DNA of 64,000 nucleotides from Fulvia fulva (Eukaryota > Ascomycota > Dothideomycetes > Mycosphaerellales > Mycosphaerellaceae): positions 10,726,001 through 10,790,000 of the forward strand of contig NC_063012.1 in NCBI RefSeq assembly GCF_020509005.1, read 5' to 3'. The notes under the pieces were generated by a model. That model worked only from the letters and a program-made list of their open reading frames with translations. It was not told where the DNA came from and did no database searches. The translations under genes and the position numbers were made by a program. Shown here one piece after another: positions 22,671 to 33,072 of the stretch (its first letter is position 1; every line of letters begins with the position of its first letter).

Positions 22671-25024
22671 TTACCTCTCAAGGACCTCCCAGTCCTCAAA
22701 CTCTTCTTCCTCACCATCCTGGCCGAAGTGTACATCTCCAGCATTGTCCTCTTCATCAACTCTCTCGTCGTCATCCAGACTTCCAGCTCGCCCGTGACGA
22801 GTTGGACTGAACAGATCCGCGTACTCATGCTGCACCTTGCCCGGAGTCTCACGTGTCGGACTGAACAGGTCCGCATACTCATGCTCAACCTTGCCCGCCG
22901 TCTCACGTACTAGCGAGTTCATAGCACTCGCGAGCTGGGTCTCTAACCACTGCTGCGTCTTTGTCGCAGCAGGGAGAGTGGTGTCCTTGTCATGTTCGGG
23001 TGACGGTGATGATACATCTCGAGATGAGGAGAAGATCTCGTGATCGTCATCGTCAGCGTCGAAGTCGTCGTGACTGGAGTCCGTGTGATCATCGTGTGCT
23101 GACCTGGTGGGGCTCTGGCTCTGGTCCTGCTCCTTTTCGGTATGGTCGAAGTCGCTGGAGGCCGAAGCTGAATCTTCTCTGTTTGGAGTCCGCGTAAGGC
23201 TTGGTGATTGCTGGACAGGCTGCTTGGAAATATGGGACGGAGCTCCCTTGTGTGCCTGCGAGGGGTCGAAGTCGTCGTCCACGGATTCCGCATGATCATC
23301 GTGGGCTGACCTGGCCGGGCTCTGATTCTTCTTCTCCTCAGTACGTTCGAGGTCGTAGAGATCGAAGTCGTCGTCCACAGACTCCGCGTGGTCATCGTGC
23401 ACCAAACCCGCCGGGCTCTGATCCTTGTCCTGCTGTGTGAAGTCGAGGTCGCTGAAGACAGAAGCGGGGGACACTTCTTCAATCGATCGAGCTGGGATTG
23501 GTGATTCTTGGACAGACTGCCTGTTAGCATCGGAAAGAGCTTCATCGAGTGCCTCGGAGTTTTCCCCAAATTGGATGCAGTCGTCCGTCGCAGCATCCAG
23601 GGCCTCTTCCATGTTCGACCATGAAGGACTGCGTGGCTTCCGGATCGACTCGTCCTTCAAGCCCTTGGCTGGTGTCTCACCGTACACCTCAGGATCTATC
23701 GTAATGTTGGCGAAGTCGTCCTGAACAGCGACCACAGGTTCTTCCTCCCTCAAGTTCGAGTCCTCCTTGAAGTTCGAAGAGCCGCGACCCCCCTTGTCCC
23801 CACCAAGAACACCCTCATCCAGCGTAGCCGCCAAAGCCGCCTCCTCACTCGTCCAGGAAGAAATCCGTGAAACTCTCATCTTCGACGGAGTCTCGTGATA
23901 CAGCTCCAGATCCTTCCCATCACAATTGAGATCGCTGTCATCCTTCCCAGCCTTCCCAGCGCCCTCCTCACTCCCCCAACTCGGACTCCTCGACTCCCCA
24001 ACCGGCCTCAACGGCCTCCCAGAAGAAGGCGCATTATCACTACTATAAGCCCCCGACTCCACCCTCGCGAAAGGTCTCGCAGTAGTCGGTAGTGGTACCG
24101 TAGCTCCCACGAACTTTGCGACTTCAGGGAATGCGGTCAGAGTTCGCTGGAAGAGAGTCGGGCGTGTAGGCACGGCAGCTGCCGCACCTGGGCCGGGATC
24201 TGTGTCGAGTGCGCGCTGGTAGGTAGGTCGAGGCGGGAGACGGAAGAGACTGCTCGAAGGCGTGCTTGGTGAGCTTTCGACTTTGACGAAAGAGGCTGCG
24301 ATGGAGCTGAGGGTGGTGGATAGGGCTTGTATGCGCAACGCGGTCGTGTGAGCGGCAGCATTGGTGGTAGATGCGGCTTCTTCATCAGTGCTGTAGTCCT
24401 CTGATCTGCGACTTGGCGATCTCCGCGTGGATGAGGTGCCGCCTGTCGACGAGTACCGGCCAGTAGCAGGTACGCGATCCTTCCTCGAGGTCCGTCTCGA
24501 GCTGTGGCGTCTCGCGCGACTCGCTCTAACACTCTGCTCCACCGTAGCAGCCTCCAGAATCCTCAGACTCTCCCGATCAGCTCGAGCTGCTCTTTCCTTC
24601 TCAGCCCGCGTAGCAGCCTCGAGACATCGCAAACTCGCCTGATCTGAACGCGTCTCGACCCCTTGTTGATACTGCCGCCGTGCCCGATCCTGCAATCCTC
24701 GGGTGACCGAAGACAAGACCTCATATGTCGTGTCTGCAGGAGGCGTCTCGGCGATGGTGGGCATCACCTCGAGTCGCTTCTATCAAAGACATCAGTATCT
24801 GCCGACATTTTCCAAATCGAGAGTGGACTTACTGCGCGCATATCTCTCGTCTTCGCCTGTTTGCTGCGTCTGGTCGACACGAGTTCGCGCTGAGACCTGC
24901 TGGGCAGCGTGCTATTGTCCGAGGACGCGACATAGAATGATGCGTGGAAGAGAGTAAAGGTGAAGCCTGCTGCGTACGTAGGCGTGGGGGCATCTTGCTG
25001 TGTGTCGCGCGTGGCGAGCGACAT
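22671..25024 (-). CDS. Large disordered protein with internal repeats
   Basis: Two exons, 25024-24833 and 24779-22671, joined over a 53-nt intron (GTAAGT..GATAG) give 766 aa starting MSLATRDTQQDAPTP. I do not recognise the family. The N-terminal third is Arg-rich and probably helical (RRQYQQGVETRSDQASLRCL). The rest is Ser/Asp/Glu-rich and probably disordered. Three repeat types are visible: three copies of a QSPxxxxHDDHxxSxxDDFD unit, about three copies of an R/I-S-x-SWxxEEA unit, and two adjacent copies of RETxGKVxHEYADLFSPT, a 54-bp tandem duplication at DNA level (22797-22904). The C-terminus is acidic (EEEEFEDWEVLER). No catalytic motif is seen. The next gene upstream on the same strand ends 344 bp away. 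Confidence 0.7.
22797..22904 (-). repeat. 54-bp in-gene tandem duplication
   Basis: Two adjacent 54-bp copies (22797-22850 and 22851-22904) encode the repeated 18-residue unit RETxGKVxHEYADLFSPT. The copies differ at only a few bases. Confidence 0.9.
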
Positions 25025-25367
25025 GGTGCTCTGCGTGGGCGCCGTTGTTTGCGTGTCCGGTGATGTGTGCGATGAAGAGGCAAATGGAATGGGATCTGGG
25101 ACAGAAATAAGTACGTGGCGAGAAGTGTTGTGGAGTTTTGATGGTCAATGCGCGCTAGGCAGCACGAGATGTTCATTCACTTACTTGCTGATGCATCCGC
25201 CGCACTCTCGTCCTTCGCAATACTGGTGGTGAACCAGATCTGGCAATGTGCGCAAGCGCCGCTGGAGGCCATAACGTGGCTTCCGTTGCTATGTAGGGAG
25301 TGTAAAACTCGTCATCAGTGAATAATGTGCGCCCCCAAGCGCCTACGCTAAATGACTCCCATTGACT
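25025..25367. promoter_or_regulatory. Intergenic region, promoter of the repeat-protein gene
   Basis: 343 bp between the 3' end of the kinase gene and the ATG of the repeat-protein gene, both on -. No other gene seen. Confidence 0.4.
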
Positions 25368-27518
25368 TCAGATGTCTTGCCAAACCGGCGCCTTCGTCGC
25401 TTCACACAATCGTCCACTTTGCGAGGCTAGCCACACCATCACGATATGACAAGCAAAGAGCAAACTGGATTGTCGCAAGCTGAATGAAAGGAGTCCGAGA
25501 TCTGTAGCAGCCAGGCAAAGCAGACTATAGAGCAGCCACTGGTTCGCCGCATACGGTCTGCACGGTATCGACAGTGTCAAGATCTTCGCGATGAAGAGTG
25601 ACGCTCGTAGTATCAGAACCGTCCGAGGATCGTGTAAAATATGCCGGAGCTTTGCTGTCACTGGTCTTACTGGAGGCGGTGGCAGCATAAGACGAGGGCT
25701 TTGCTGCGGTGATACAGCGTCTTCGATTGAAGGTGGTGACAGATTGAGCCGCTTCGGGCCCACCGTCAATGGAGAGTCCAGAGGGCTCGTGGGTCGGCTA
25801 TCACGTTGCTCACGCTTGATTGGACTTCTCGACCGGATATCACCACTAGAGCGATGCCGCACAGGCGAGGCAAGGCTTGGTCGTGCAATGTACGATTGTT
25901 GACGTATGCGCGTGGCGGGCGCTGGGGAGTCCACCGAGGATACACGAGGGTGACGATCATCAAAGTAGCTTCCAGGATCACCTAAGGCCGCGCCGCCTTT
26001 GATGCTGGCCAGGATTTCGTCGGTGCTTGGTCGCTCGTTGGGATCGACACTGAGCAGACGCTTCAAGTACTTATAAAGACGTTCTGGCAAGTCAAGGCGT
26101 GATCTCGTCTCGTCGTTGAAGCCTGCCCAACGCTGGATCTCGGCTCGCAGCCCGTCGAGGTCCTCGTTCTCCTCGTTGATGTCGTCCGCGTTGGCATATG
26201 GCAGCCGACCGAAGCACATGAAAAACACTATCATACCCAAGGAGAAGATGTCTGACTTTGTGGTGAAGTTGCCGAGAGAGCCATCTGATGTACGTTGCAG
26301 CACTTCCGGAGCACAGTATGAAATGGTACCTGTCGCACCAGAAGAGCCTCTCATCGCTCCAGCAGCTTGTACTTCACCAAAGTCTGATATGAGCACCCGT
26401 GTCCGGCCGCCGTCTCGCTGCAATAGACAATTTGAGGGCTTGAGGTCACGATGTATGTAGCCTTTGCTGTGCAGATGGTGTAATCCAGAGGTAATGTCTC
26501 GGAAGAAAGAGAAGATTTCGTCAAATGCAAGCTTGCTTGGTCCTCTGAGGTCTTGTGGTGGACTTGCGTCTCCTTTCGATCGGCGTCGGAGTCTGGCTTT
26601 GAGCCGCTCGGCTTCAGTAGACATGGTCTTAGGGCCCAGAACATAGGTGTGAAGATCGCCTCCGTTGCAGTAGTCTTGGAGGATCCACAGACATGGAATG
26701 CTTGGCCCAAATGTTGACGGTTGGTGGTCTTCGAGCCAAGTCCAGTGGTATGCTACGAGGTTCTTGTGAGGTATCTTCTGCAAGAGCCGGACTTCGATGA
26801 TGACTTTCTCGAAGTAAGCCTTGCTATCCCCCACTGGAATTCTCTTGCAAGCAAAATGTCCCAGCGAGACATCATCTATGACATGCTCCACGAGCAATAC
26901 GACACCATTGCCGCCTCGGCCCAGTTCACGCTCAGTCTTGAAGAACTGCTCAAAATAGCCGGGCGAGAAAGCCGAAGCACTAATGCCTTGACCACCGGCA
27001 GTGGCAGGCTCACTGCCCACGAACTCTGCGCCAGTCGGTGGGTCAGCAGAGCCACTGACTTCCCGCGAGCGACCAGATCGTAAAGCCGAAAGCACTCTTC
27101 TGCTCGGAGTTGAGCTCCCGGACCCGGCTGGAGATGGACGCCGGCTGGATGCTAGCATTGCGAAGTAGTCCGGAGCGACAAAAGGTCTTTCGGGTCCAAA
27201 GGCACGGCCATATTCGCTTTCTTCGCCGGACGGCTCTCTGCTGCGCATGGAGCGATGGCAGTATGGACATTCTGTGAGCTCGATCGGGTTGTCGGTTGTG
27301 TCACGGACTTGGAGCTGCCTGGAGTTCTGGTCGTATACCACCACGGCATTGCCGCGCCGCCTATGATGACGACTGTCAGAGATGAAGACAATGATATGGG
27401 GGTAGGGTGTATCATACAGAACAATCTCTCGCGAATCGTGCGAATACGGTATCAAGGACATGTGTCGCTGAAGCGGTGGCGTCTGGTCAGCCATTGCGAT
27501 TGTAACCACTTCGTCCAC
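25368..27518 (-). CDS. IKS1-like serine/threonine protein kinase
   Basis: The reading frame is open for 716 codons but hides a 57-nt in-frame intron (27417-27361, GTATGA..CATAG). Removing it restores SREIVLRRGNAVVVYD, the usual IKS1-family N-terminus, and gives 697 aa. In unspliced numbering: a zinc-like CPYC at 84-87, glycine loop GRGGNG at 200-205, Lys225 in FACKRI, catalytic HRDLKPSN at 356-363, DFG at 379-381 and APE at 403-405. All key catalytic residues are present, so it should be active. A Ser/Pro-rich linker follows, then C-terminal hydrophobic segments (LLYSLLCLAATDLGLLSFSL and LFACHIVMVWLA), which suggest membrane anchoring. The IKS1 assignment rests on the N-terminal block, the kinase type and the membrane tail. 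Its physiological substrates are unknown. Confidence 0.85.
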   Translation of the reverse strand: MDEVVTIAMADQTPPLQRHMSLIPYSHDSREIVLYDTPYPHIIVFISDSRHHRRRGNAVVVYDQNSRQLQVRDTTDNPIELTECPYCHRSMRSREPSGEESEYGRAFGPERPFVAPDYFAMLASSRRPSPAGSGSSTPSRRVLSALRSGRSREVSGSADPPTGAEFVGSEPATAGGQGISASAFSPGYFEQFFKTERELGRGGNGVVLLVEHVIDDVSLGHFACKRIPVGDSKAYFEKVIIEVRLLQKIPHKNLVAYHWTWLEDHQPSTFGPSIPCLWILQDYCNGGDLHTYVLGPKTMSTEAERLKARLRRRSKGDASPPQDLRGPSKLAFDEIFSFFRDITSGLHHLHSKGYIHRDLKPSNCLLQRDGGRTRVLISDFGEVQAAGAMRGSSGATGTISYCAPEVLQRTSDGSLGNFTTKSDIFSLGMIVFFMCFGRLPYANADDINEENEDLDGLRAEIQRWAGFNDETRSRLDLPERLYKYLKRLLSVDPNERPSTDEILASIKGGAALGDPGSYFDDRHPRVSSVDSPAPATRIRQQSYIARPSLASPVRHRSSGDIRSRSPIKREQRDSRPTSPLDSPLTVGPKRLNLSPPSIEDAVSPQQSPRLMLPPPPVRPVTAKLRHILHDPRTVLILRASLFIAKILTLSIPCRPYAANQWLLYSLLCLAATDLGLLSFSLRQSSLLFACHIVMVWLASQSGRLCEATKAPVWQDI

Positions 27519-27593
27519 ATGCTTCAGAGCTTTGCTCCGGCCGGTACTATGTTAGCAAGTCGATTTGGTGGATACCGTGAGTGATGGCAAGTG

Positions 27594-27640
27594 CGATGCG
27601 ATGCTATGCGATGCGATGGGATGCGATGCGATGTGATGCA
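27594..27640. repeat. Degenerate GATGC pentanucleotide repeat
   Basis: Runs of GCGAT/GATGC with scattered substitutions, 76-122 bp upstream of the kinase ATG. Confidence 0.8.
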
Positions 27641-29072
27641 CAGTGATGCGTCAGATCAGAGGATGTTGCAAGCACGAGGCGCAGTTCTGGCCGCTTCGGT
27701 CTGCGCGCATACGCTATGCCCGGACGCCTGCGATGCCTCCGCACTGCACTACTTGTCAACAACCATCGTCCACGGCTTTGTTCACTGTTGGAGAGATTTT
27801 GTATGTTGTGCTCGTGGACGGTTGTTTCATTCTCGGCAAACCTTCGGCTCGGCTTCTTGTCAGCACCTCGATCGTGACTTCCTCCTTTCTTTCTTCTCCA
27901 GCCTTTCAACAAGTCAACGACACATCTTATCCAACTCACCATCGACAACTTACACACACTGATGACTGCTCACCTGTCCGACTCCAAGGCTTGCATAGAA
28001 GCTCAATCTCGGCACAGCCCCCGCTCACCGGGATGCCGTATGTCGTATCATGTATGAGAAAGACCCGTTTCCCAGGCGTCTGATCTGCTACGCTCTCCCA
28101 TAAGTTATAACCCATTGGCAATGGCGCCGGTTATCCAACACACGGTCTCATTGCAGAGACAAGCAGCACTGATCAACGGAATATACGCCGCTTCGACAGC
28201 CAACATATCCTTGTCGTGAGAGGATGTAGCCGCGCGCTACCGAAATGCTAAGCATCCGAAATGACCATGACTCTGATCACTCTAGTGTCTCGCCCATTCC
28301 AAGTCCAAATATTGGCGCACTCCTTGGTGCGAACACTAAGACGGCCTCCGCGCGCATGACGCTGGGCGTGAAGCACGTGTCGCACCAGCATCGTCCGTCG
28401 TAGCAGGGTGAGGTACACATACCGTCTCTCTGAAGCACAGTAGCAGCCAGCCAAGAAGCCAGTCTACAGCATCTTGTCGCAGCCGCGAGGTTTATCCCGT
28501 CAGTAGCTCAGGCTTCTGACTTGCTACGGTCCTTACTTCAGCCTAATTGCGGTCAAGGAAACAATATTCGGCCTCGGACAGAGTTCGACAGACGCTGTAT
28601 CCCTTTGCACCTTCTGTCGGTCCAAGTCGGTGCGGAGGGCCTGTCTAAGTATTGAACGTTGCTTAACAACGACAGAGTCTTAGAGATGGGATCTTGTGGC
28701 AGCCACTCGTACACAAGGTCGTGGACACATTGTGAACACGTGGTCGAATAACGGCCCACGTGTGTCCACATCTCGAACCAGGGTAGTTCCTGCCTAATTG
28801 CCTGACCAAGGCCTTATATTAGGCCTCCAAGGGCCTGGCAAGGTCCCTATCTTATGTGGCCACACTATGTCCGATAGGTGGCTACACTTGTGGACACAGC
28901 GATGAAATGAATCCACCGGTAGAGTCCCTTCTCTACAGAGTCTAACTAGTCCGGTCCGTCGCTACAAGGCTTGCACAGGCAATCTTGTAAACGCAATCAA
29001 GCTTAAAGCCCCGTAACTAGGGTAAAGAGTTTTGTCCACCAAATTTCAGTGGGATAGCTTCAATGCTTGCTA

Positions 29073-29359
29073 CAGTCCTGGGCATAATTTTGACAACCCC
29101 TGTATTTACGCTAACCCCTTCCGCCTATCCATGTCCATCTCAGAAGGTGTTGCTACCTTCAATCTCACTATCAAGAATGGGCCAAGCTCACACCTGAGGA
29201 CATACAACGTATATGCAAGAGTATGCGAGAACGCTGCGAGGCATTAATAGCCAACAATGGAGGACACACCAGGTGGTGAGCTACGCCAAGCAGTGGATAC
29301 ATCCTTTCTAATGAGGAAAGGTGGAAGAACAGGGGTTGTAAAAACTATGCCCAGGACTG
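29073..29359 (+). mobile_element. Internally deleted Tc1/mariner element, copy A
   Basis: 287 bp between TA dinucleotides (29071-29072 and 29360-29361). The ends are inverted repeats of about 28 bp, starting CAGTCCTGGGCATA. Inside, on +, one frame reads EWAKLTPEDIQRICK and then ends IANNGGHTRW at a TGA stop. This is a typical C-terminus of Tc1/mariner transposases. The element therefore kept its ends and roughly the last 35 transposase codons and lost the rest. A second copy lies at 43566-43843. Confidence 0.85.
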
Positions 29360-30402
29360 TAGCAGCATGCCAATGGGTTGAGTAAGCTGCTAAACGAGCA
29401 GGATGCCGCCGCCGGAAGGGGCCCGTGGCTGTGGGTTCACACCACAATCCTTCTGCTGACACCTCGCACCACCCTACCATGAATCGCGTCTGACCACTCA
29501 TTGAGGTGTCAATTCACGATTCTTGCCTCCATCACAAATGGAGTGAAGACGGTGCCGGGGCGGGATCCACATATCACGCACAAAAGATCTACCAATGGTC
29601 TCAAAACGCAAGAGGGACAAACCCCTCTCGAAAGGCGCCTGCCATGGTGGAATCAGGCAGACGATACAACAGTACATTCTTCGAGAATTCTCAAGAAGAC
29701 CCTGCATCTGCTTAGCAATAGCATGCGCGATGCGTGATCGTGACTCGTCGTAAACATGTCGCCTTCACGTTCACTTTCCTTCCATCCTTCTGTCAAGATT
29801 CGTGCGATTTCGCGCGGAGATATAAGTAATGAAAACTAAACTCTCCTGCCAAAGATCGAGGTTACTTACTGAACCTCATGAGGCACCCTCTTCGTGCTCG
29901 TACATGACAAACAAGAAATCTGATGTCAGCACTAGATCATACGACTTCGTTGATCACTGCGTGGCTTGAGGTATGCTAGCTCTGGGTGGGGGCTGGACAA
30001 CGTAACGTGGAGTTGTCGTCGAATACTGACTTTGTGATGCCCTGAGAGGTCGATAGTTCGATGTCGTGGATCAAGCTGAGGAGTAGGCTTCGCGGTGGTG
30101 CAAGAACGTACGCGGCATGCCAAAAGCCGATGCATGGTCTAATGAATTGGGTTCATTTGACCGGAATGAAAGTTGTAGCTGGGATAGGGTTATGGATCTT
30201 CAAAATTCCTCCTCGGCGATAGCCGTGGAGAGTGTGCCTTCGGCGAATCGATTGTGTTTGTTGATACAACACATACACAGAAAATCCTTGATTAAATTTC
30301 AATGTAACTCGATCTCCATCGGCTCTCAATAGTACGCGCCTAAACTCCTCGCTAAAAGTCTTGTTCAACATCCCATCACTCGCCCTTGTAGTGTTTGCAA
30401 AT

Positions 30403-33072
30403 CTATGCGTGAGTGCCAGTCTGCGTCATATAAGCCAGCTCCGACTTAGGAGGCGGCGGTGGCGGTGGCATCCATTCAGCACTCCTAGTATGTCCATGGA
30501 AAGAATGGCTGTGGAAGTGACTTAACGCCGGTCTCGCCGGTGTGAGGACAGACTGGGATGTCGTCGGTCTCGTCGTCGACGGCTCAGGCTCGCTGTTGTA
30601 TGTGTCCGGAGACCGGCGGCCAGTTCCTGGTGAGCTGGAGGTTTCGTCTCCGTTGCCGTCGGCGTTGGAGCTGTGGTGCGACCGCGGAGACGAGAGTGCT
30701 GGTCGGTGGTGACCAATGTAGCCAGGTGGGAAGCTGGGCGCGAACGCGCTGACTGGCTCGGTGGGTTTGTCGTTTTGGCTTGAGGGCGTAATTGGAGTCC
30801 AGGAGGTTGTTGGTGGTGGATATCGGATGGGTGGAAGTGGTGTTGGGACTGGACCGAGTGCTTTGATGAGTTCTTCGGGTGAAGAGGTTGTGGTTGGGAC
30901 GTGGAACCCCAGCTCTTGGGGCTCGGCAGACTTCGCTCTAGACACCTCTGCAATGTTTGCTAGTGATATTTTTCCGTCCTTGATGATCTCCAGTGTGCCC
31001 GGCTGACGCGTGGATGCCGGGCTTTGGGGAAGTCCTGGCTGTTGTGAATTCTCAGGGGGCTTCTGCGTCCAAGTCTCGTTCGTGTTGACGATCTTCGTTC
31101 GACTGACACTCATTGCTCGGCTCTCGTGGGAGTTGTCGTCATCCAATGCACGACTGACATTGCTCCAAAGCAGGCCAGTCTGCTCGAGGAAGCCGCGCGT
31201 AGTGACCTCGAGTTCTTCGTTGTGTCGTCGCACGCCCTCGAGGGTAGTACGAAGAGCATGGACTCGTGTCCGTAACGAGACGACTTCCTGCTCAAGACTG
31301 TGTTGATCGTGTTGGTTGCTAATCCCGTTACTCGGCATATACTTCTTAGCATTCGCCATATCCGGATGCTGCTCAGATCCGGAGCCATGGCTGTCAAAGC
31401 GTAGCCGCTCCGCCTGTGGAAAATCCTGTTTGGGCTGCTCATCAGGACGCTGGGTTCCTGTCTCATCGTGCCTCGCCAAACGCTGGGTTAAGTAGTTCTT
31501 CTCCTCAAGGAGCCTCTGCTTTTCGGCATCAGCCCTGTTCTGAAGTCGTCCACTCATCTCCAGCATTCGACCCCATTGCTCCTTCTCTCTTGCCGCTTCC
31601 TGCCGCTGATCCTCTCGCTTCCTTTCGCTCTCCTCCAGCTGAGCCTCGAGGGTCTTCACCTGCTCAGTGAGATCTTCGTTCTTGCCAGTCAGGTCATTCA
31701 CTTCCTGATCGGCGGCACTCGTCTTCTTCTCGATCGTTTGGCTCCTGACGCGTTCACGTTGAAGCTTTTGCAACAGTGATGCATATTCAGACTGTAGGGT
31801 CTGCAACGCCAAGGATTGCAAGGTGACCTGATGCTGCAGATCGGCAATGTGCTGTGATGTCGCCGAGGTCGACGAAGCAGTGTGGATTGTCGATGGCGGC
31901 TGGTATGATGTTGCTGGAGAACTACCGGACTGGGCAGTATTGTAAGCCACAGAAGGTGCTGCTGATGCTGGATATGCTCGTGATGATGGGGAAGGCAATG
32001 TGCGTTGGCTACCACACCGCTCGAAGTTCGGCGACGACAATCGTGGATGAGCCGAGCCAGGTACAGAATCTGCTGGTGGCGGAGAGGGATTCCGTCGAGG
32101 CGCTCTAGCGCTGTAGTCGATCGAGCCTTGACGACCAAGTTGATAGGCTTGGTCGCCAGAAGCGCCAGAATGCGGCCTCTTTGAGCTCTGAATCTCTCCC
32201 CTATCTAGAGGCTCCCCAAGCCGTTTCAGTAGGTTGGGAGGCGAGAAGTTGCGGGATAATAAGCTGGGAGCCGTGCTCCGCTCCTGAGAACGATATAATG
32301 GCAGCATCGATGCGACTTTCGTCTCTGCACCATTCTCAACTCGATCAGTGTGCTCTTGAAGCGCTGCGAACGATGGCAACAGTGTCGAGGCCGTGGCCGT
32401 CGATGCAGCCGGGCGACGATCGTTGTTGCTATGAGGTCTCCCGTTAGATAGCGATGGTGTGTTCAGAGTTGATGGCCTGTGCAGATCTGTCATAGTGCCG
32501 CCTATGTTAGCGTGAAGCCGTGAGAGGAAAGCCATCAGTGATATGTGATGCATGGGACAGGAAGCATCTATCTTGTACATACCTAATGGTTGTGGAATTT
32601 GAAGCGTAAGTAGTGGGGCATCGGCGGTATGGTTCGTGCTCTCACGACGATCTTCGTGCTGCAAGCTTCGCCAAGTGCCGGCAGACGTCTCACGAGGTGA
32701 ATCATTTGCCAATTGCTGCGGACCGTAATTCAGACTGTGGCGTTGCTGGGGATGAAAAAGGTAGGTTGATGCTTCAGTTGCAGCTGCATAGGGCTCCGTC
32801 AGCCGTGGCAGGTCGCAGACCCTAGAGCCCATGCCGCGTGACTTCCCGATCCAGGAATCGAGGACAAATGTTTCGTGGGTTGCCTTTTGAGACATTGGGT
32901 TGGTAGGATTGAGCCCGGAAGGCTGCGGACCAGGATGCTGGGGAGAGTCTTGGATGCGAGGGCTTGTCGGGCCATTGGCGTTAGATTCGTTACGGCTGAT
33001 CCTTGTATTTCTCCAGCGATTAGAGTCCCATGTTGGCAGATCGGAGTTCATTGCACACTCAATCTCGGACAT
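30403..33072 (-). CDS. Coiled-coil protein with disordered flanks
   Basis: Open for 889 codons from MSEIECAMNSDLP, but an 81-nt in-frame intron with strong signals (32582-32502, GTATGT..AACATAG) probably interrupts it, giving 862 aa and joining PQPLG to GTMTDLHRPS. I do not recognise the family. Two coiled-coil stretches are visible: about 410-545 in unspliced numbering (from HIADLQHQVTLQSLALQTLQ to LEEKNYLTQRLARHD) and a shorter one (LEQEVVSLRTRVHALRTTLE) near 610. Both flanks are Ser/Pro-rich and probably disordered, with a PPPPPPP run close to the C-terminus. Such a layout suits a scaffold or cytoskeleton-associated protein, but no partner can be inferred. An alternative start is the Met just after the intron (MTDLHRPS). 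Confidence 0.7.
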   Translation of the reverse strand: MSEIECAMNSDLPTWDSNRWRNTRISRNESNANGPTSPRIQDSPQHPGPQPSGLNPTNPMSQKATHETFVLDSWIGKSRGMGSRVCDLPRLTEPYAAATEASTYLFHPQQRHSLNYGPQQLANDSPRETSAGTWRSLQHEDRRESTNHTADAPLLTLQIPQPLGMYKIDASCPMHHISLMAFLSRLHANIGGTMTDLHRPSTLNTPSLSNGRPHSNNDRRPAASTATASTLLPSFAALQEHTDRVENGAETKVASMLPLYRSQERSTAPSLLSRNFSPPNLLKRLGEPLDRGEIQSSKRPHSGASGDQAYQLGRQGSIDYSARAPRRNPSPPPADSVPGSAHPRLSSPNFERCGSQRTLPSPSSRAYPASAAPSVAYNTAQSGSSPATSYQPPSTIHTASSTSATSQHIADLQHQVTLQSLALQTLQSEYASLLQKLQRERVRSQTIEKKTSAADQEVNDLTGKNEDLTEQVKTLEAQLEESERKREDQRQEAAREKEQWGRMLEMSGRLQNRADAEKQRLLEEKNYLTQRLARHDETGTQRPDEQPKQDFPQAERLRFDSHGSGSEQHPDMANAKKYMPSNGISNQHDQHSLEQEVVSLRTRVHALRTTLEGVRRHNEELEVTTRGFLEQTGLLWSNVSRALDDDNSHESRAMSVSRTKIVNTNETWTQKPPENSQQPGLPQSPASTRQPGTLEIIKDGKISLANIAEVSRAKSAEPQELGFHVPTTTSSPEELIKALGPVPTPLPPIRYPPPTTSWTPITPSSQNDKPTEPVSAFAPSFPPGYIGHHRPALSSPRSHHSSNADGNGDETSSSPGTGRRSPDTYNSEPEPSTTRPTTSQSVLTPARPALSHFHSHSFHGHTRSAEWMPPPPPPPKSELAYMTQTGTHA

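Larger units (their letters stand above)
27519..30402. other. Gene-poor interval
   Basis: No certain gene. It holds a short GATGC-type repeat (27594-27640), a C/T-rich leader-like stretch (27880-27960) with a possible very small gene, an unassigned repeat-like stretch (28580-28980), and the deleted Tc1/mariner element at 29073-29359. Confidence 0.5.

Noticed and set aside
28580..28980. Solo LTR candidate
   Set aside because: Repeat-like flavour, but no convincing TG..CA ends or target duplication could be fixed by eye.
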